A stretch of DNA of 64,000 nucleotides, from assembly GCF_035515275.1 (NCBI RefSeq), contig NZ_DATJBQ010000178.1, positions 1 through 64,000 on the forward strand. The letters run 5' to 3'. The stretch comes from Pusillimonas sp035515275 (lineage in GTDB: Bacteria; Pseudomonadota; Gammaproteobacteria; Burkholderiales; Burkholderiaceae_B). Position 1 is the stretch's first letter. Each line of letters opens with the position of its first letter. Both the position numbers and the translations under genes were made by a program. Shown piece after piece: positions 8,152 to 15,614 of the stretch. The notes below the pieces were generated by a model. That model saw only the letters and a program-made list of their open reading frames with translations. It was not told the DNA's origin and made no database searches.

Positions 8152-9270
8152 ATGCCCGGTTTCAGTCAAGCACCGCTCTTCATCGGGCTTATGTCGGGCA
8201 CCAGCACCGACGGTGTCGATGCGGTGCTGGCCGACTTTACCCATGTTTCTGCACCCCGCATTATGGGCAGCGTTTCGCTGCCCATGCCTGCAGCCTTGCG
8301 AGCCGAGTTTCTTGCTCTTAACCGTTCCGGCCACGATGAGATTGCGCGGGCAGCGCAAGCCGGCAACCAACTGGCCCGGCTGTATGCCCAAGCCTGCACG
8401 CAACTGCTGGAAAGCAGCGGTATTGCACCCGAGCGCGTCTGCGCCATTGGTGCACACGGGCAAACCGTGCGGCACAACCCGAATGCCGGCTATTCCGTGC
8501 AGATCAATGCGCCGGCCCTGCTGGCCGAACTGACCGGCATCGATGTCGTGGCCGACTTTCGTTCGCGCGACATTGCGGCAGGCGGCCAGGGTGCGCCCCT
8601 GGTGCCGGCGTTTCATCAGTCTGTATTTTCGTGCAACTACACACGGGTGGTGTTGAACCTGGGTGGCATTGCCAACATTACCATTCTAGAGCCCGGTCGG
8701 CCGTTGGTTGGCTTTGACACAGGACCGGCCAATGCGCTGCTTGACCTGTGGTGCCAGCAAGTAACCGGCGCCCTGTACGACGACAACGGTTCGTGGGCAG
8801 CCTCGGGCACCACCAGCCCCCCGTTGCTTGCCGCCTTGTACGACGAAGAGCCTTGGTTTGCGCTACCGCCTCCAAAATCCACGGGGCGCGACCTTTTCAA
8901 CGAGGCGTGGTTATTAGCCAGGCTCGAGCGATTTCGTGCCACGGGCCTTTCGAATGCAGATATACAAGCCACCTTGCAAAGCCTGACTGCAGTCAGTGTT
9001 CAAAACGCGGTAGCCATACATGCACCGAGCGCACGCGAAGTATTGGTGTGCGGTGGCGGTGCTTTCAACCAGGGGCTTATGAAAGAGCTGCGGCGACGAC
9101 TGGGTCTGCCCCTGCGTCCCACCAGTGAATTGGGCGTGCCTGTACAAAGCGTGGAAGCCTTGGCTTTTGCGTGGCTCGCGCTTGCCCATATTTCGGGCAT
9201 TGACGCCGGCGTACCAAGCGTAACGGGCGCCAAAGCACCCAGAGTGCTTGGCGCCCGTTATCGGGCCTGA
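8152..9270 (+). CDS. anmK: Anhydro-N-acetylmuramic acid kinase
   Basis: Phosphorylates and opens 1,6-anhydro-MurNAc released from peptidoglycan, giving MurNAc-6-phosphate; cytosolic cell-wall recycling. 372 residues beginning with the family signature G-L-M-S-G-T-S-T-D-G-V-D, with G-F-D-T-G-P-A-N-A-L-L-D and V-C-G-G-G-A-F-N in the second half. It directly follows a membrane-bound murein peptidase. Its last codons form a long hairpin (9221-9260), noted separately. Confidence 0.96.
   Translation: MPGFSQAPLFIGLMSGTSTDGVDAVLADFTHVSAPRIMGSVSLPMPAALRAEFLALNRSGHDEIARAAQAGNQLARLYAQACTQLLESSGIAPERVCAIGAHGQTVRHNPNAGYSVQINAPALLAELTGIDVVADFRSRDIAAGGQGAPLVPAFHQSVFSCNYTRVVLNLGGIANITILEPGRPLVGFDTGPANALLDLWCQQVTGALYDDNGSWAASGTTSPPLLAALYDEEPWFALPPPKSTGRDLFNEAWLLARLERFRATGLSNADIQATLQSLTAVSVQNAVAIHAPSAREVLVCGGGAFNQGLMKELRRRLGLPLRPTSELGVPVQSVEALAFAWLALAHISGIDAGVPSVTGAKAPRVLGARYRA
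9221..9260. terminator. Long hairpin overlapping the 3' end of anmK
   Basis: Arms TAACGGGCGCCAAAGCAC and GTGCTTGGCGCCCGTTA pair over 17 bp with one bulged A, around CCAGA. The hairpin lies inside the last anmK codons, about 40 bp from the convergent erpA stop. No T-run follows, so it may block read-through or stabilise the mRNA end rather than act as a classical terminator. Confidence 0.5.
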
Positions 9271-9301
9271 CGGCCGAAGAATGTAGGGTTAGCGGCGCTG
9301 C

Positions 9302-9670
9302 TTATGCAGTAAACGACGAACCGCAGCCACACGTAGACGTGGCATTGGGGTTGCGAATAACGAACTGCGCGCCTTCGAGATCGTCTTTGTAGTCGATTTC
9401 GGCGCCGAACAAATACTGAAAGCTCATGGGGTCAATTAACAGCTGAACGCCTTCTTTGTCGACCGTGGTGTCGTCTTCGTTGGTGGTTTCATCGAAGGTA
9501 AAGCCGTACTGGAAGCCCGAGCAGCCGCCGCCCTGTACGAACACACGCAGTTTGAGATCGGGGTTGCCTTCTTCGAGGAGAAGGTCTTTGACCTTGGCCG
9601 CAGCTGCGTCGGTAAAGACAAGAGCCGGCGGGGGGGCTTGAAGATCGACGGATTGGGTAAGGGTGGACAT
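9302..9670 (-). CDS. erpA: Iron-sulfur cluster insertion protein ErpA (A-type carrier)
   Basis: 122 residues of the HesB/IscA fold. The three conserved cluster-binding cysteines are present: C50 in G-G-G-C-S-G-F and C114, C116 in T-C-G-C-G. It delivers Fe-S clusters to apo-enzymes in the cytosol. The start at 9670 (MSTLTQSV) follows CGGAGT; a longer in-frame start is unsupported. It lies between anmK (convergent) and a coiled-coil membrane protein gene. Confidence 0.94.
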   Translation of the reverse strand: MSTLTQSVDLQAPPPALVFTDAAAAKVKDLLLEEGNPDLKLRVFVQGGGCSGFQYGFTFDETTNEDDTTVDKEGVQLLIDPMSFQYLFGAEIDYKDDLEGAQFVIRNPNATSTCGCGSSFTA

Positions 9671-9742
9671 TGAGTACTCCGGTAACCGTGGCGGCCACAA
9701 TAAATTCAGTCTGAAACGACTTATATACCTACATTGTAAGGT

Positions 9743-10525
9743 CTATTCGACCGATGGCAAGTTGACCTTGCGCGATATACGAAGGGTCTTGCCTTCGAGA
9801 ACGTTAAGTGTAATGGCGTCGGGCTTGAAGCCTTCGGGTATGTTCAGCAGGCCTTCGCTGCGCTGAAATTGCTCGAACCGCAAGGCCAACGGCGCCTGCT
9901 CGGAGTCTTGGAGGTCGGCGTCAGAAACATCGGCATCAACCACTTCGGCGCCCGGTGCCGTAGCGGGATCAAGCGGTATCTCTACCTGTTTACCCTGAAG
10001 GCTGCCCTGGGCCACAAACTGCATTTGGCCGGCAAACTCATCGGCCCCCGGGGTATTACGCATGAGCACCACCTTATATAACAAAGTGGGGCCGCGCTGC
10101 TCAAAATCAAGGGCGCGTATGCTGATCGACCCATTAGGGCCGGGAGGCAACAGCCGATCAAAAAACGCCAGCTGTTCGCGGGCCTTGCTTAGCTCGGCCT
10201 GGGTAGACTGAAGTGCCACCTCGAGGCTTTTACGGGTGCTTTCCTCGACCAGCATCTGGCCGCGCAGCGTGTCCATGTCTGCTTGCAGGACCTGATAATC
10301 GTGGCGATGCTGGGCAGTAACGACCTCGTGTTGAGACTTAAGCTCTTTATACCTGTTTGCGGCGGATTCTTCGCCTAGGGTGCCGGCCAGATAAAAACCG
10401 CCGGCACCACCAAGCAGCAGCATCAAGGGCATGCAAAGCCAAAGCCAAATTCGTGGGTCACCCCAGCGCCCCCGGTCGGCGCTCTGTACCTTGCTGTCTT
10501 CAGACCCGGATTGCAAGTGGTTCAT
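9743..10525 (-). CDS. DUF6776-like membrane protein with coiled coil
   Basis: 260 residues, function unknown. One transmembrane helix (about residues 27-49, W-L-W-L-C-M-P-L-M-L-L-L) follows a short cytoplasmic tail. A coiled-coil stretch (about 55-125, rich in E, Q, L) leads to a periplasmic C-terminal domain. The position between argC and erpA matches betaproteobacterial loci where a bactofilin gene often also occurs; no bactofilin gene fits in the 72-bp gap to erpA. The family name is from memory of this neighbourhood. Confidence 0.7.
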   Translation of the reverse strand: MNHLQSGSEDSKVQSADRGRWGDPRIWLWLCMPLMLLLGGAGGFYLAGTLGEESAANRYKELKSQHEVVTAQHRHDYQVLQADMDTLRGQMLVEESTRKSLEVALQSTQAELSKAREQLAFFDRLLPPGPNGSISIRALDFEQRGPTLLYKVVLMRNTPGADEFAGQMQFVAQGSLQGKQVEIPLDPATAPGAEVVDADVSDADLQDSEQAPLALRFEQFQRSEGLLNIPEGFKPDAITLNVLEGKTLRISRKVNLPSVE

Positions 10526-10565
10526 GTATCAACAGACCATGCCGGAGCTGAAAAAGTTCAGTGCC

Positions 10566-11624
10566 CTAGGGCAGCACCGCAATGGCGCCCAAGCCGGCGT
10601 CTTCGGGCAGGCCGAACATGAGGTTCATGTTTTGCACCGCTTGACCGGACGCGCCTTTTACAAGGTTGTCTTGCACCACCAGCACCACTAACTGATCGCC
10701 GTTACCGGGACGATGCACGGCAATGCGCAAGTGGTTCGAAGCCCTTACCGAGCGGGTTTCGGGCATGGATCCGGACGGCATCACGTCGACGAAGGCCTCG
10801 TCGGCATAGCGCTTTTCGTATAAGGCCTGAAAGTCGGTGTCCAGGGCCTCGGGCAGAATGCGGGCGTAAAGCGTTGAAAACATGCCCCGTATCATGGGTA
10901 CCAGATGGGGCACGAAGGTAAGCCCCACCTTGCTTCCGGCGATTTTTTCAAGTTGTTCGGAAATTTCAGGGTGATGGCGGTGGCCGGCCACGCCGTATGC
11001 CTTGAAGTTATCGCCCGCCTCGGAGTACAGCGTTCCCACCGAAGCAGTACGCCCCGCGCCCGACACCCCCGACTTGGAATCGGCAATGACATGCCCGGTG
11101 TCTATCAGCTTGCGCCCTTGCTCGAGCAAGGGCAACAAGCCCAGAATAACGGTGGTGGGGTAACAACCGGGGTTACCGATGACTTTCGCCTGCGCGATTT
11201 TTTCGCGGTTGAGCTCGACCAGACCGTACACGGAATCGGCCAGAATTTGCGGGCAGGCATGAGGCATTTTGTACCACTGCTCAAAAACCCCGGTATCTTG
11301 CAGGCGAAAATCGGCCGCCAGGTCGATAAGCCGCACCCCTTTATCCAGCAGTGCTTGGGCCTGGCTCATGGCCACACCATGGGGCGTGGCAAAAAACACG
11401 ACGTCGCATTGATCGAGGGCCGCCGTTTCGGGGGTCTGGAAGCAAAGCTTGACCTTGCCGCGCAAGCTGGGATACATGTCGGCCACCGGCATGCCGTCTT
11501 CTTTGCGCGAGGTAATGGCCTTGAGCTGCACATTGGGGTGCTGCGCCAACAATCGCAAAAGCTCGACGCCCGTATAACCCGTACCGCCGACAATACCCAC
11601 CTTGATCTGACTACCTGCTGCCAT
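10566..11624 (-). CDS. argC: N-acetyl-gamma-glutamyl-phosphate reductase
   Basis: Third step of arginine synthesis: NADPH reduction of N-acetylglutamyl phosphate to the semialdehyde. 352 residues with the nucleotide-binding motif G10-I-V-G-G-T-G-Y-T-G and catalytic C154 in G-N-P-G-C-Y-P-T. The start at 11624 gives MAAGSQIKVG; the upstream open frame is leader and overlaps the rpsI terminator. argJ, another gene of the pathway, is at 55948 in this window. Confidence 0.96.
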   Translation of the reverse strand: MAAGSQIKVGIVGGTGYTGVELLRLLAQHPNVQLKAITSRKEDGMPVADMYPSLRGKVKLCFQTPETAALDQCDVVFFATPHGVAMSQAQALLDKGVRLIDLAADFRLQDTGVFEQWYKMPHACPQILADSVYGLVELNREKIAQAKVIGNPGCYPTTVILGLLPLLEQGRKLIDTGHVIADSKSGVSGAGRTASVGTLYSEAGDNFKAYGVAGHRHHPEISEQLEKIAGSKVGLTFVPHLVPMIRGMFSTLYARILPEALDTDFQALYEKRYADEAFVDVMPSGSMPETRSVRASNHLRIAVHRPGNGDQLVVLVVQDNLVKGASGQAVQNMNLMFGLPEDAGLGAIAVLP

Positions 11625-11719
11625 GACGCTGCCCCAGAAAGAATCGCTGAAAACTAGATTATGCAACATGCGGCGCGCCCTCGGCGGCGCCGTCAAGAAA
11701 CAATATACAAACCCGCCGG

Positions 11720-11759
11720 AATAAAAACGCCAAAGGCTCCGACATAAGCCGGAGCCTTT
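11720..11759 (-). terminator. Rho-independent terminator of rplM-rpsI
   Basis: On the minus strand AAAGGCTCCGG...CCGGAGCCTTT-type arms (11732-11759) are followed by GGCGTTTTTAT. It lies about 50 bp past the rpsI stop and upstream of argC. Confidence 0.85.
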
Positions 11760-11807
11760 GGGCTGCGAAGGCAACGGCGGCGAACCGCCATTGCACCGCT
11801 TGGGCGA

Positions 11808-12200
11808 TTAACGCTTGCTGAACTGCTTGCGGCGACGTGCCTTGTGGAAACCCACTTTCTTGCGCTCGACTTCGCGCGCATCGCGAGTAACCAAGCCGGC
11901 CTGCTTCAGCGAGGGCTTGAGCGTTTCGTCGTAGTCGATGAGCGCACGGGTAATACCGTGACGCACCGCACCTGCCTGACCGCTTTCGCCGCCGCCATGA
12001 ACGTTGACGTGGAAGTCGAACGATTCGAGGTGGCCGGTGAGCTCGAGCGGCTGGCGCACGACCATGCGGCCGGTTTCACGAGCGAAGTATTCGTCGACAG
12101 GCTTGCCGTTAACAACGATCTTGCCCGAGCCTTTTTTCAAGAACACACGTGCGACCGAAGTTTTGCGGCGGCCGGTGCCATAGTTCCAATTACCGATCAT
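11808..12200 (-). CDS. rpsI: Small ribosomal subunit protein uS9
   Basis: 130 residues with G-T-G-R-R-K-T-S-V-A-R near the N-terminus and the basic tail ending K-Q-F-S-K-R, which reaches the P-site tRNA in the 30S subunit. Full length. It follows rplM by 9 bp in the universal rplM-rpsI pair. Confidence 0.98.
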   Translation of the reverse strand: MIGNWNYGTGRRKTSVARVFLKKGSGKIVVNGKPVDEYFARETGRMVVRQPLELTGHLESFDFHVNVHGGGESGQAGAVRHGITRALIDYDETLKPSLKQAGLVTRDAREVERKKVGFHKARRRKQFSKR

Positions 12201-12209
12201 GACCTGTCC

Positions 12210-12638
12210 TTAGATTTCCAGAGGTTTGGGCTGTTGCGCGGCATGGGGATGCTCGGCGCCGGCATAAACCTTGAGTTTCTTGGCCATGGCGTAACCCAGC
12301 GGGCCCTTGGGCAACATGCCCTTGACCGCCTTTTGCAGGGCGCGACCCGGAAAACGCTGTTGCATTTTCTCGAAGTTGGTTTCGGTAATACCGCCGGGAT
12401 AGCCCGAGTGGCGGTAGTAGCGCTTGTCTTGCGCCTTGTTTCCGGTAACGACGATGTCGGCCGCATTGATAATGACGATGTAATCGCCGGTGTCAACGTG
12501 AGGCGTAAATTCTGGTTTGTGTTTGCCGCGCAGACGGTGTGCGACTTCGCTGGCCACACGACCCAGGACTTTGCCCTTGGCGTCAATCACGTACCAGTCA
12601 CGCTTGACTTCATGCGGCTTGGCCACGAAGGTCTTCAT
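12210..12638 (-). CDS. rplM: Large ribosomal subunit protein uL13
   Basis: 142 residues, the usual length, starting MKTFVAKPHEVKRDW, with the conserved G-M-L-P-K-G-P-L-G segment. AGGAA precedes the start at 12638. First gene of the rplM-rpsI operon. Its roughly 200-nt leader contains short tandem repeats (12690-12742) that could take part in autoregulation, as uL13 is known to repress its own operon in Escherichia coli. Confidence 0.98.
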   Translation of the reverse strand: MKTFVAKPHEVKRDWYVIDAKGKVLGRVASEVAHRLRGKHKPEFTPHVDTGDYIVIINAADIVVTGNKAQDKRYYRHSGYPGGITETNFEKMQQRFPGRALQKAVKGMLPKGPLGYAMAKKLKVYAGAEHPHAAQQPKPLEI

Positions 12639-12689
12639 GATGGTTCCTGATATAAAAAAATTATTAAACTGCAAAAAGGGATATTCGGG

Positions 12690-12742
12690 TTTATTCCCTG
12701 GGTTTAGTCCGGGCCTATTCCGGGCCTATTCCGGGTCTTTTC
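12690..12742. repeat. Degenerate 11-12-bp tandem repeats in rplM leader
   Basis: Unit CGGGCCTATTC occurs at 12710-12720 and 12721-12731, and as a variant at 12732-12742 (CGGGTCTTTTC). Further degenerate copies lie at 12690-12709. The array is in the rplM 5' region, transcribed as repeats of GGAATAGGCCC type. Function unknown. Confidence 0.65.
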
Positions 12743-12803
12743 CCCATACCCTTCTACTTTTCGCCTAAGCGTTGTACGTTCGCCCGTGCAAAAAATCTGT
12801 ACT

Positions 12804-12832
12804 TGCCCACCCATTAAAACTAGGGGCAAGCT
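12804..12832 (-). other. Hairpin in the rplM promoter/leader region
   Basis: CTTGCCC/GGGCAAG arms enclose 15 nt. On the minus strand the stem is followed after five bases by six T. Just upstream on that strand is a promoter-like stretch (TTTAAA, 16 nt, TAATAT around 12840-12867). The hairpin could end the pmbA transcript (stop 12932) or sit at the start of the rplM transcript. The rest of the 293-bp gap shows no gene. Confidence 0.4.
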
Positions 12833-12931
12833 CTCTATATTAGCATAAAGCATGGTTTTTTAAAGGCTTTTCGCGCGCAATGCCAGCAGCTGGCCGCGAC
12901 AGTCCTCAACGGCTGGCCGATACAACGTCGC

Positions 12932-14299
12932 TTATTGCCCGGCGATAGACATCTGCTCAATCAGAACGGAGCCCGTTGTTTTAGAGCCACGTGTAATCGT
13001 GTCTGCCCCTACCGCAACAATCTGGCGCAGCATGTCGGCCAGGTTGCCGGCAATCGTCACCTCTTGAACAGCGTGCTGAATTTCGCCGTTTTGCACCCAG
13101 TAACCGAATGCGCCACGCGAATAATCGCCGCTGACATAATTGACCCCTTGCCCGATGAGTTCGGTAACCAAAAAGCCCGTGCCCATTTTGCGCAGCATGG
13201 CCTGAAAGTCGTCGCTTGGCCGGGTTAATCGGGAAGACAGCCTTAGGTTATGCGAGCCGCCCGCATTGCCCGTGGTGCGCATGCCCAGCTTGCGCGCGGT
13301 GTACGTCGACAGGAAATAGCCTTGCAGCACGCCCGACGCCACGACGTTGCGCGCTTGCGTACGCACGCCCTCGTCGTCAAACGAAGAACTTCCCATGGCT
13401 TCGGGCACAAACGGGTTCTCGACCACGCTTAAGTGGTCGGCCATGACCTGGCTGCCCAGAGAGTCGAGCAGGAAGCTGGCCTTGCGATACAAGGCTCCGC
13501 CGCTGGTCGCCTGCACCAGCGAACCCAACAGGCCCACCGCAAGAGGGGCCTCGAACAACACAGGGAAACGGCCTGTTTTGATGCGTCGCGCTGAAAGGCG
13601 GGCGAGGCTGCGTTGCGCCGCATAGCGACCGATATCTTGCGGGTTGGCCAGGCGACGTGGATCGCGCTGCGAGCTGTACCAGTAGTCACGCTGCATGTTT
13701 GCGCCCCGACCCGCAATCGGCGCCACTGAAATCGTATGCCGCGAATACGGGTAGCCGCCCAGGAAGCCTCGGCTATTGCCCAGCACGAAGTGGCCTTCGA
13801 ATGTGCCTACCGAGGCGCCGTCAGTGTTGGTGACCAAGGGGCTGACCCGGCGCGCGGCACGTTCGGCCTGCAAGGCCAGTTGGGCTGCTGCCTGGGTGTC
13901 GATGTCCCACGGATGGTGCAATTGCAGGTCGAGAACGTCGGTAGCCAGGAACTCGGCATCGGGCAGGCCGGCAGCAGGGTCGGCCGCCGTATAGCGCGCA
14001 ATGTGCCAGGCTGCGTCGACGGTCTCTTTCAGGGCCTTGTCTGAAAAATCGGACGTGGAAGCCGAGCCGCGCTGTTGGCCCGCAAATACAGTGACGTCCA
14101 GTGAACGGTCGCGCGTCTGCTCAACCGTTTCAATGTCTTGATTGCGTACCGAAACCGACAAGCCGCGGCTTTCAGACAGCTCGGCCGCGGCATCAGAGGC
14201 GCCAAGATTTTTGGCGTAATCAAGTGCTTTTTTAACCAGCTCACGAAAAACTTGCTGGTTTTGTTCGATAGGTAGGTGGGAGTTAGATTGGTCGCTCAT
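12932..14299 (-). CDS. pmbA: Metalloprotease PmbA (TldE subunit)
   Basis: 455 residues of the TldD/PmbA family, starting S-D-Q-S-N, with the C-terminal region S-G-D-Y-S-R-G-A-F-G-Y-W-V and the end G-S-V-L-I-E-Q-M. TldD/TldE form a heterodimeric protease acting on unfolded peptides, microcin B17 precursor and CcdA in E. coli. TldE lacks the zinc site, which TldD supplies; tldD is not in this window. It is divergent from darP, with 61 bp between the starts. Confidence 0.93.
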   Translation of the reverse strand: MSDQSNSHLPIEQNQQVFRELVKKALDYAKNLGASDAAAELSESRGLSVSVRNQDIETVEQTRDRSLDVTVFAGQQRGSASTSDFSDKALKETVDAAWHIARYTAADPAAGLPDAEFLATDVLDLQLHHPWDIDTQAAAQLALQAERAARRVSPLVTNTDGASVGTFEGHFVLGNSRGFLGGYPYSRHTISVAPIAGRGANMQRDYWYSSQRDPRRLANPQDIGRYAAQRSLARLSARRIKTGRFPVLFEAPLAVGLLGSLVQATSGGALYRKASFLLDSLGSQVMADHLSVVENPFVPEAMGSSSFDDEGVRTQARNVVASGVLQGYFLSTYTARKLGMRTTGNAGGSHNLRLSSRLTRPSDDFQAMLRKMGTGFLVTELIGQGVNYVSGDYSRGAFGYWVQNGEIQHAVQEVTIAGNLADMLRQIVAVGADTITRGSKTTGSVLIEQMSIAGQ

Positions 14300-14360
14300 T
14301 GCAGCTCGTAAATATATTAGCCAGTTATCATATCGCTAATCTCAAAACATTTTGTCCGCC

Positions 14361-14924
14361 ATGGCGCCCGAATCTACAGAACCCGACAACGAACCCGGCA
14401 GCGAGTTCGGCTACGACCGCCCCAGCAAATCGCAAGTAAAGCGTGAAATGCACGCCCTGCACGACCTGGGCAAAGAGCTGGTCGACCTGCCCACCGACAA
14501 ACTAAAGCAGCTTCCGCTTTCAGAAGCCTTGTACGAGGCCATTCGGCTGGCGCAACGCACCACCAGCCGCGAGGGCCTGCGCCGCCAGGTTCATTATGTG
14601 GGCAAGCTCATGCGTCATGCCGACGCCGAGGCCATACGTGCGCAGCTTAGTGTCTGGCAGCATGGTTCGCGCGCCGAGACGGCCGCCCTGCACCGCGTCG
14701 AAGCCTTGCGCGATTTATTGCTGCGCGACGACAACGCCCTGACCGAATTGCTTAACGAATATCCTTCGGCCGATATTCAGCCATTGCGCACCCTGATTCG
14801 CGAAGGCCGCAAAGAGGCTGAACGCAATGCCGCCCTGCAACCGGGTCAAGAGCCCCAGCGCAAACATTACCGCGCCCTGTTCCAGGCCCTGAAACTGCTT
14901 AACGACGCAAATGATTCCGAATGA
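14361..14924 (+). CDS. darP: Ribosome-associated protein DarP/YjgA (DUF615)
   Basis: 187 residues with the family core P-S-K-S-Q-V-K-R-E-M-H-A-L and R-Q-V-H-Y-V-G-K-L-M-R. DarP binds late 50S assembly intermediates and helps fold 23S rRNA. The ATG at 14361 is preferred; an in-frame TTG nine bases earlier is possible, and neither has a clear ribosome binding site. Its end overlaps the next gene by 4 bp (ATGA), so the two are coupled. Pairing of yjgA with pmbA on opposite strands is common in proteobacteria. Confidence 0.93.
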   Translation: MAPESTEPDNEPGSEFGYDRPSKSQVKREMHALHDLGKELVDLPTDKLKQLPLSEALYEAIRLAQRTTSREGLRRQVHYVGKLMRHADAEAIRAQLSVWQHGSRAETAALHRVEALRDLLLRDDNALTELLNEYPSADIQPLRTLIREGRKEAERNAALQPGQEPQRKHYRALFQALKLLNDANDSE

Positions 14925-15595
14925 CACCAACACTGCTTGACGCCCTTGAAATTGAAACCGCCCCCAACCCAACCCATGCCGTCATCTGGCTGCACGGCCT
15001 GGGGGCCGACGGCCACGACTTCGCGCCCATTGTTCCCGAATTGAAGTTGGGCAACACGCCCGCCGTGCGTTTTGTGTTCCCGCACGCACCGGTTCAGCCG
15101 GTCACCATAAACGGCGGCATGGCCATGCGCTCGTGGTACGACATACGAAACGCCGACCTTGCCCAACGCGAAGACGCCCAGGGCATACTGCAGTCGCAGC
15201 AAATGGTGCAGGCCTTGATCGCACGCGAAAACCAGCGCGGCATTCCTTCGCACAACATTGTGCTGGCGGGCTTTTCGCAAGGCTGCGCCATGACACTGCA
15301 AACAGGCTTGCGCCTGCCCCAGAAGCTGGCCGGGCTGATTGCGCTTTCGGGTTACTTGCCGCTGGCCCAGACATTGCAGGCCGAGCGCAATCCGGCCAAC
15401 CACGAGACACCCATTTTCATGGCGCACGGCACGCAAGACCCGGTCGTACCCCTGCAGCGTGCACAAGACTCGCACCGATTGCTGCAAGAGCTGGGTTATT
15501 CGGTAGACTGGAAAACCTACCCCATGCCGCACTCGGTGTGTCTTGACGAAATCAACGACATCGCCGCTTTCTTGCGAAAAGTACTGGCGGCCTGA
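14921..15595 (+). CDS. Alpha/beta hydrolase, carboxylesterase/phospholipase family
   Basis: 224 residues resembling bacterial carboxylesterase EstB and acyl-protein thioesterases. The oxyanion segment W-L-H-G-L-G-A-D-G precedes the nucleophile S119 in G-F-S-Q-G. The acid is D173 (T-Q-D-P-V-V-P) and the base H204 (M-P-H-S-V). It has no signal peptide and is therefore cytosolic. Substrate cannot be told from sequence. It is translationally coupled to darP. Confidence 0.92.
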   Translation: MTPTLLDALEIETAPNPTHAVIWLHGLGADGHDFAPIVPELKLGNTPAVRFVFPHAPVQPVTINGGMAMRSWYDIRNADLAQREDAQGILQSQQMVQALIARENQRGIPSHNIVLAGFSQGCAMTLQTGLRLPQKLAGLIALSGYLPLAQTLQAERNPANHETPIFMAHGTQDPVVPLQRAQDSHRLLQELGYSVDWKTYPMPHSVCLDEINDIAAFLRKVLAA

Positions 15596-15614
15596 AGGGT
15601 TAACTGTTCTAGGC

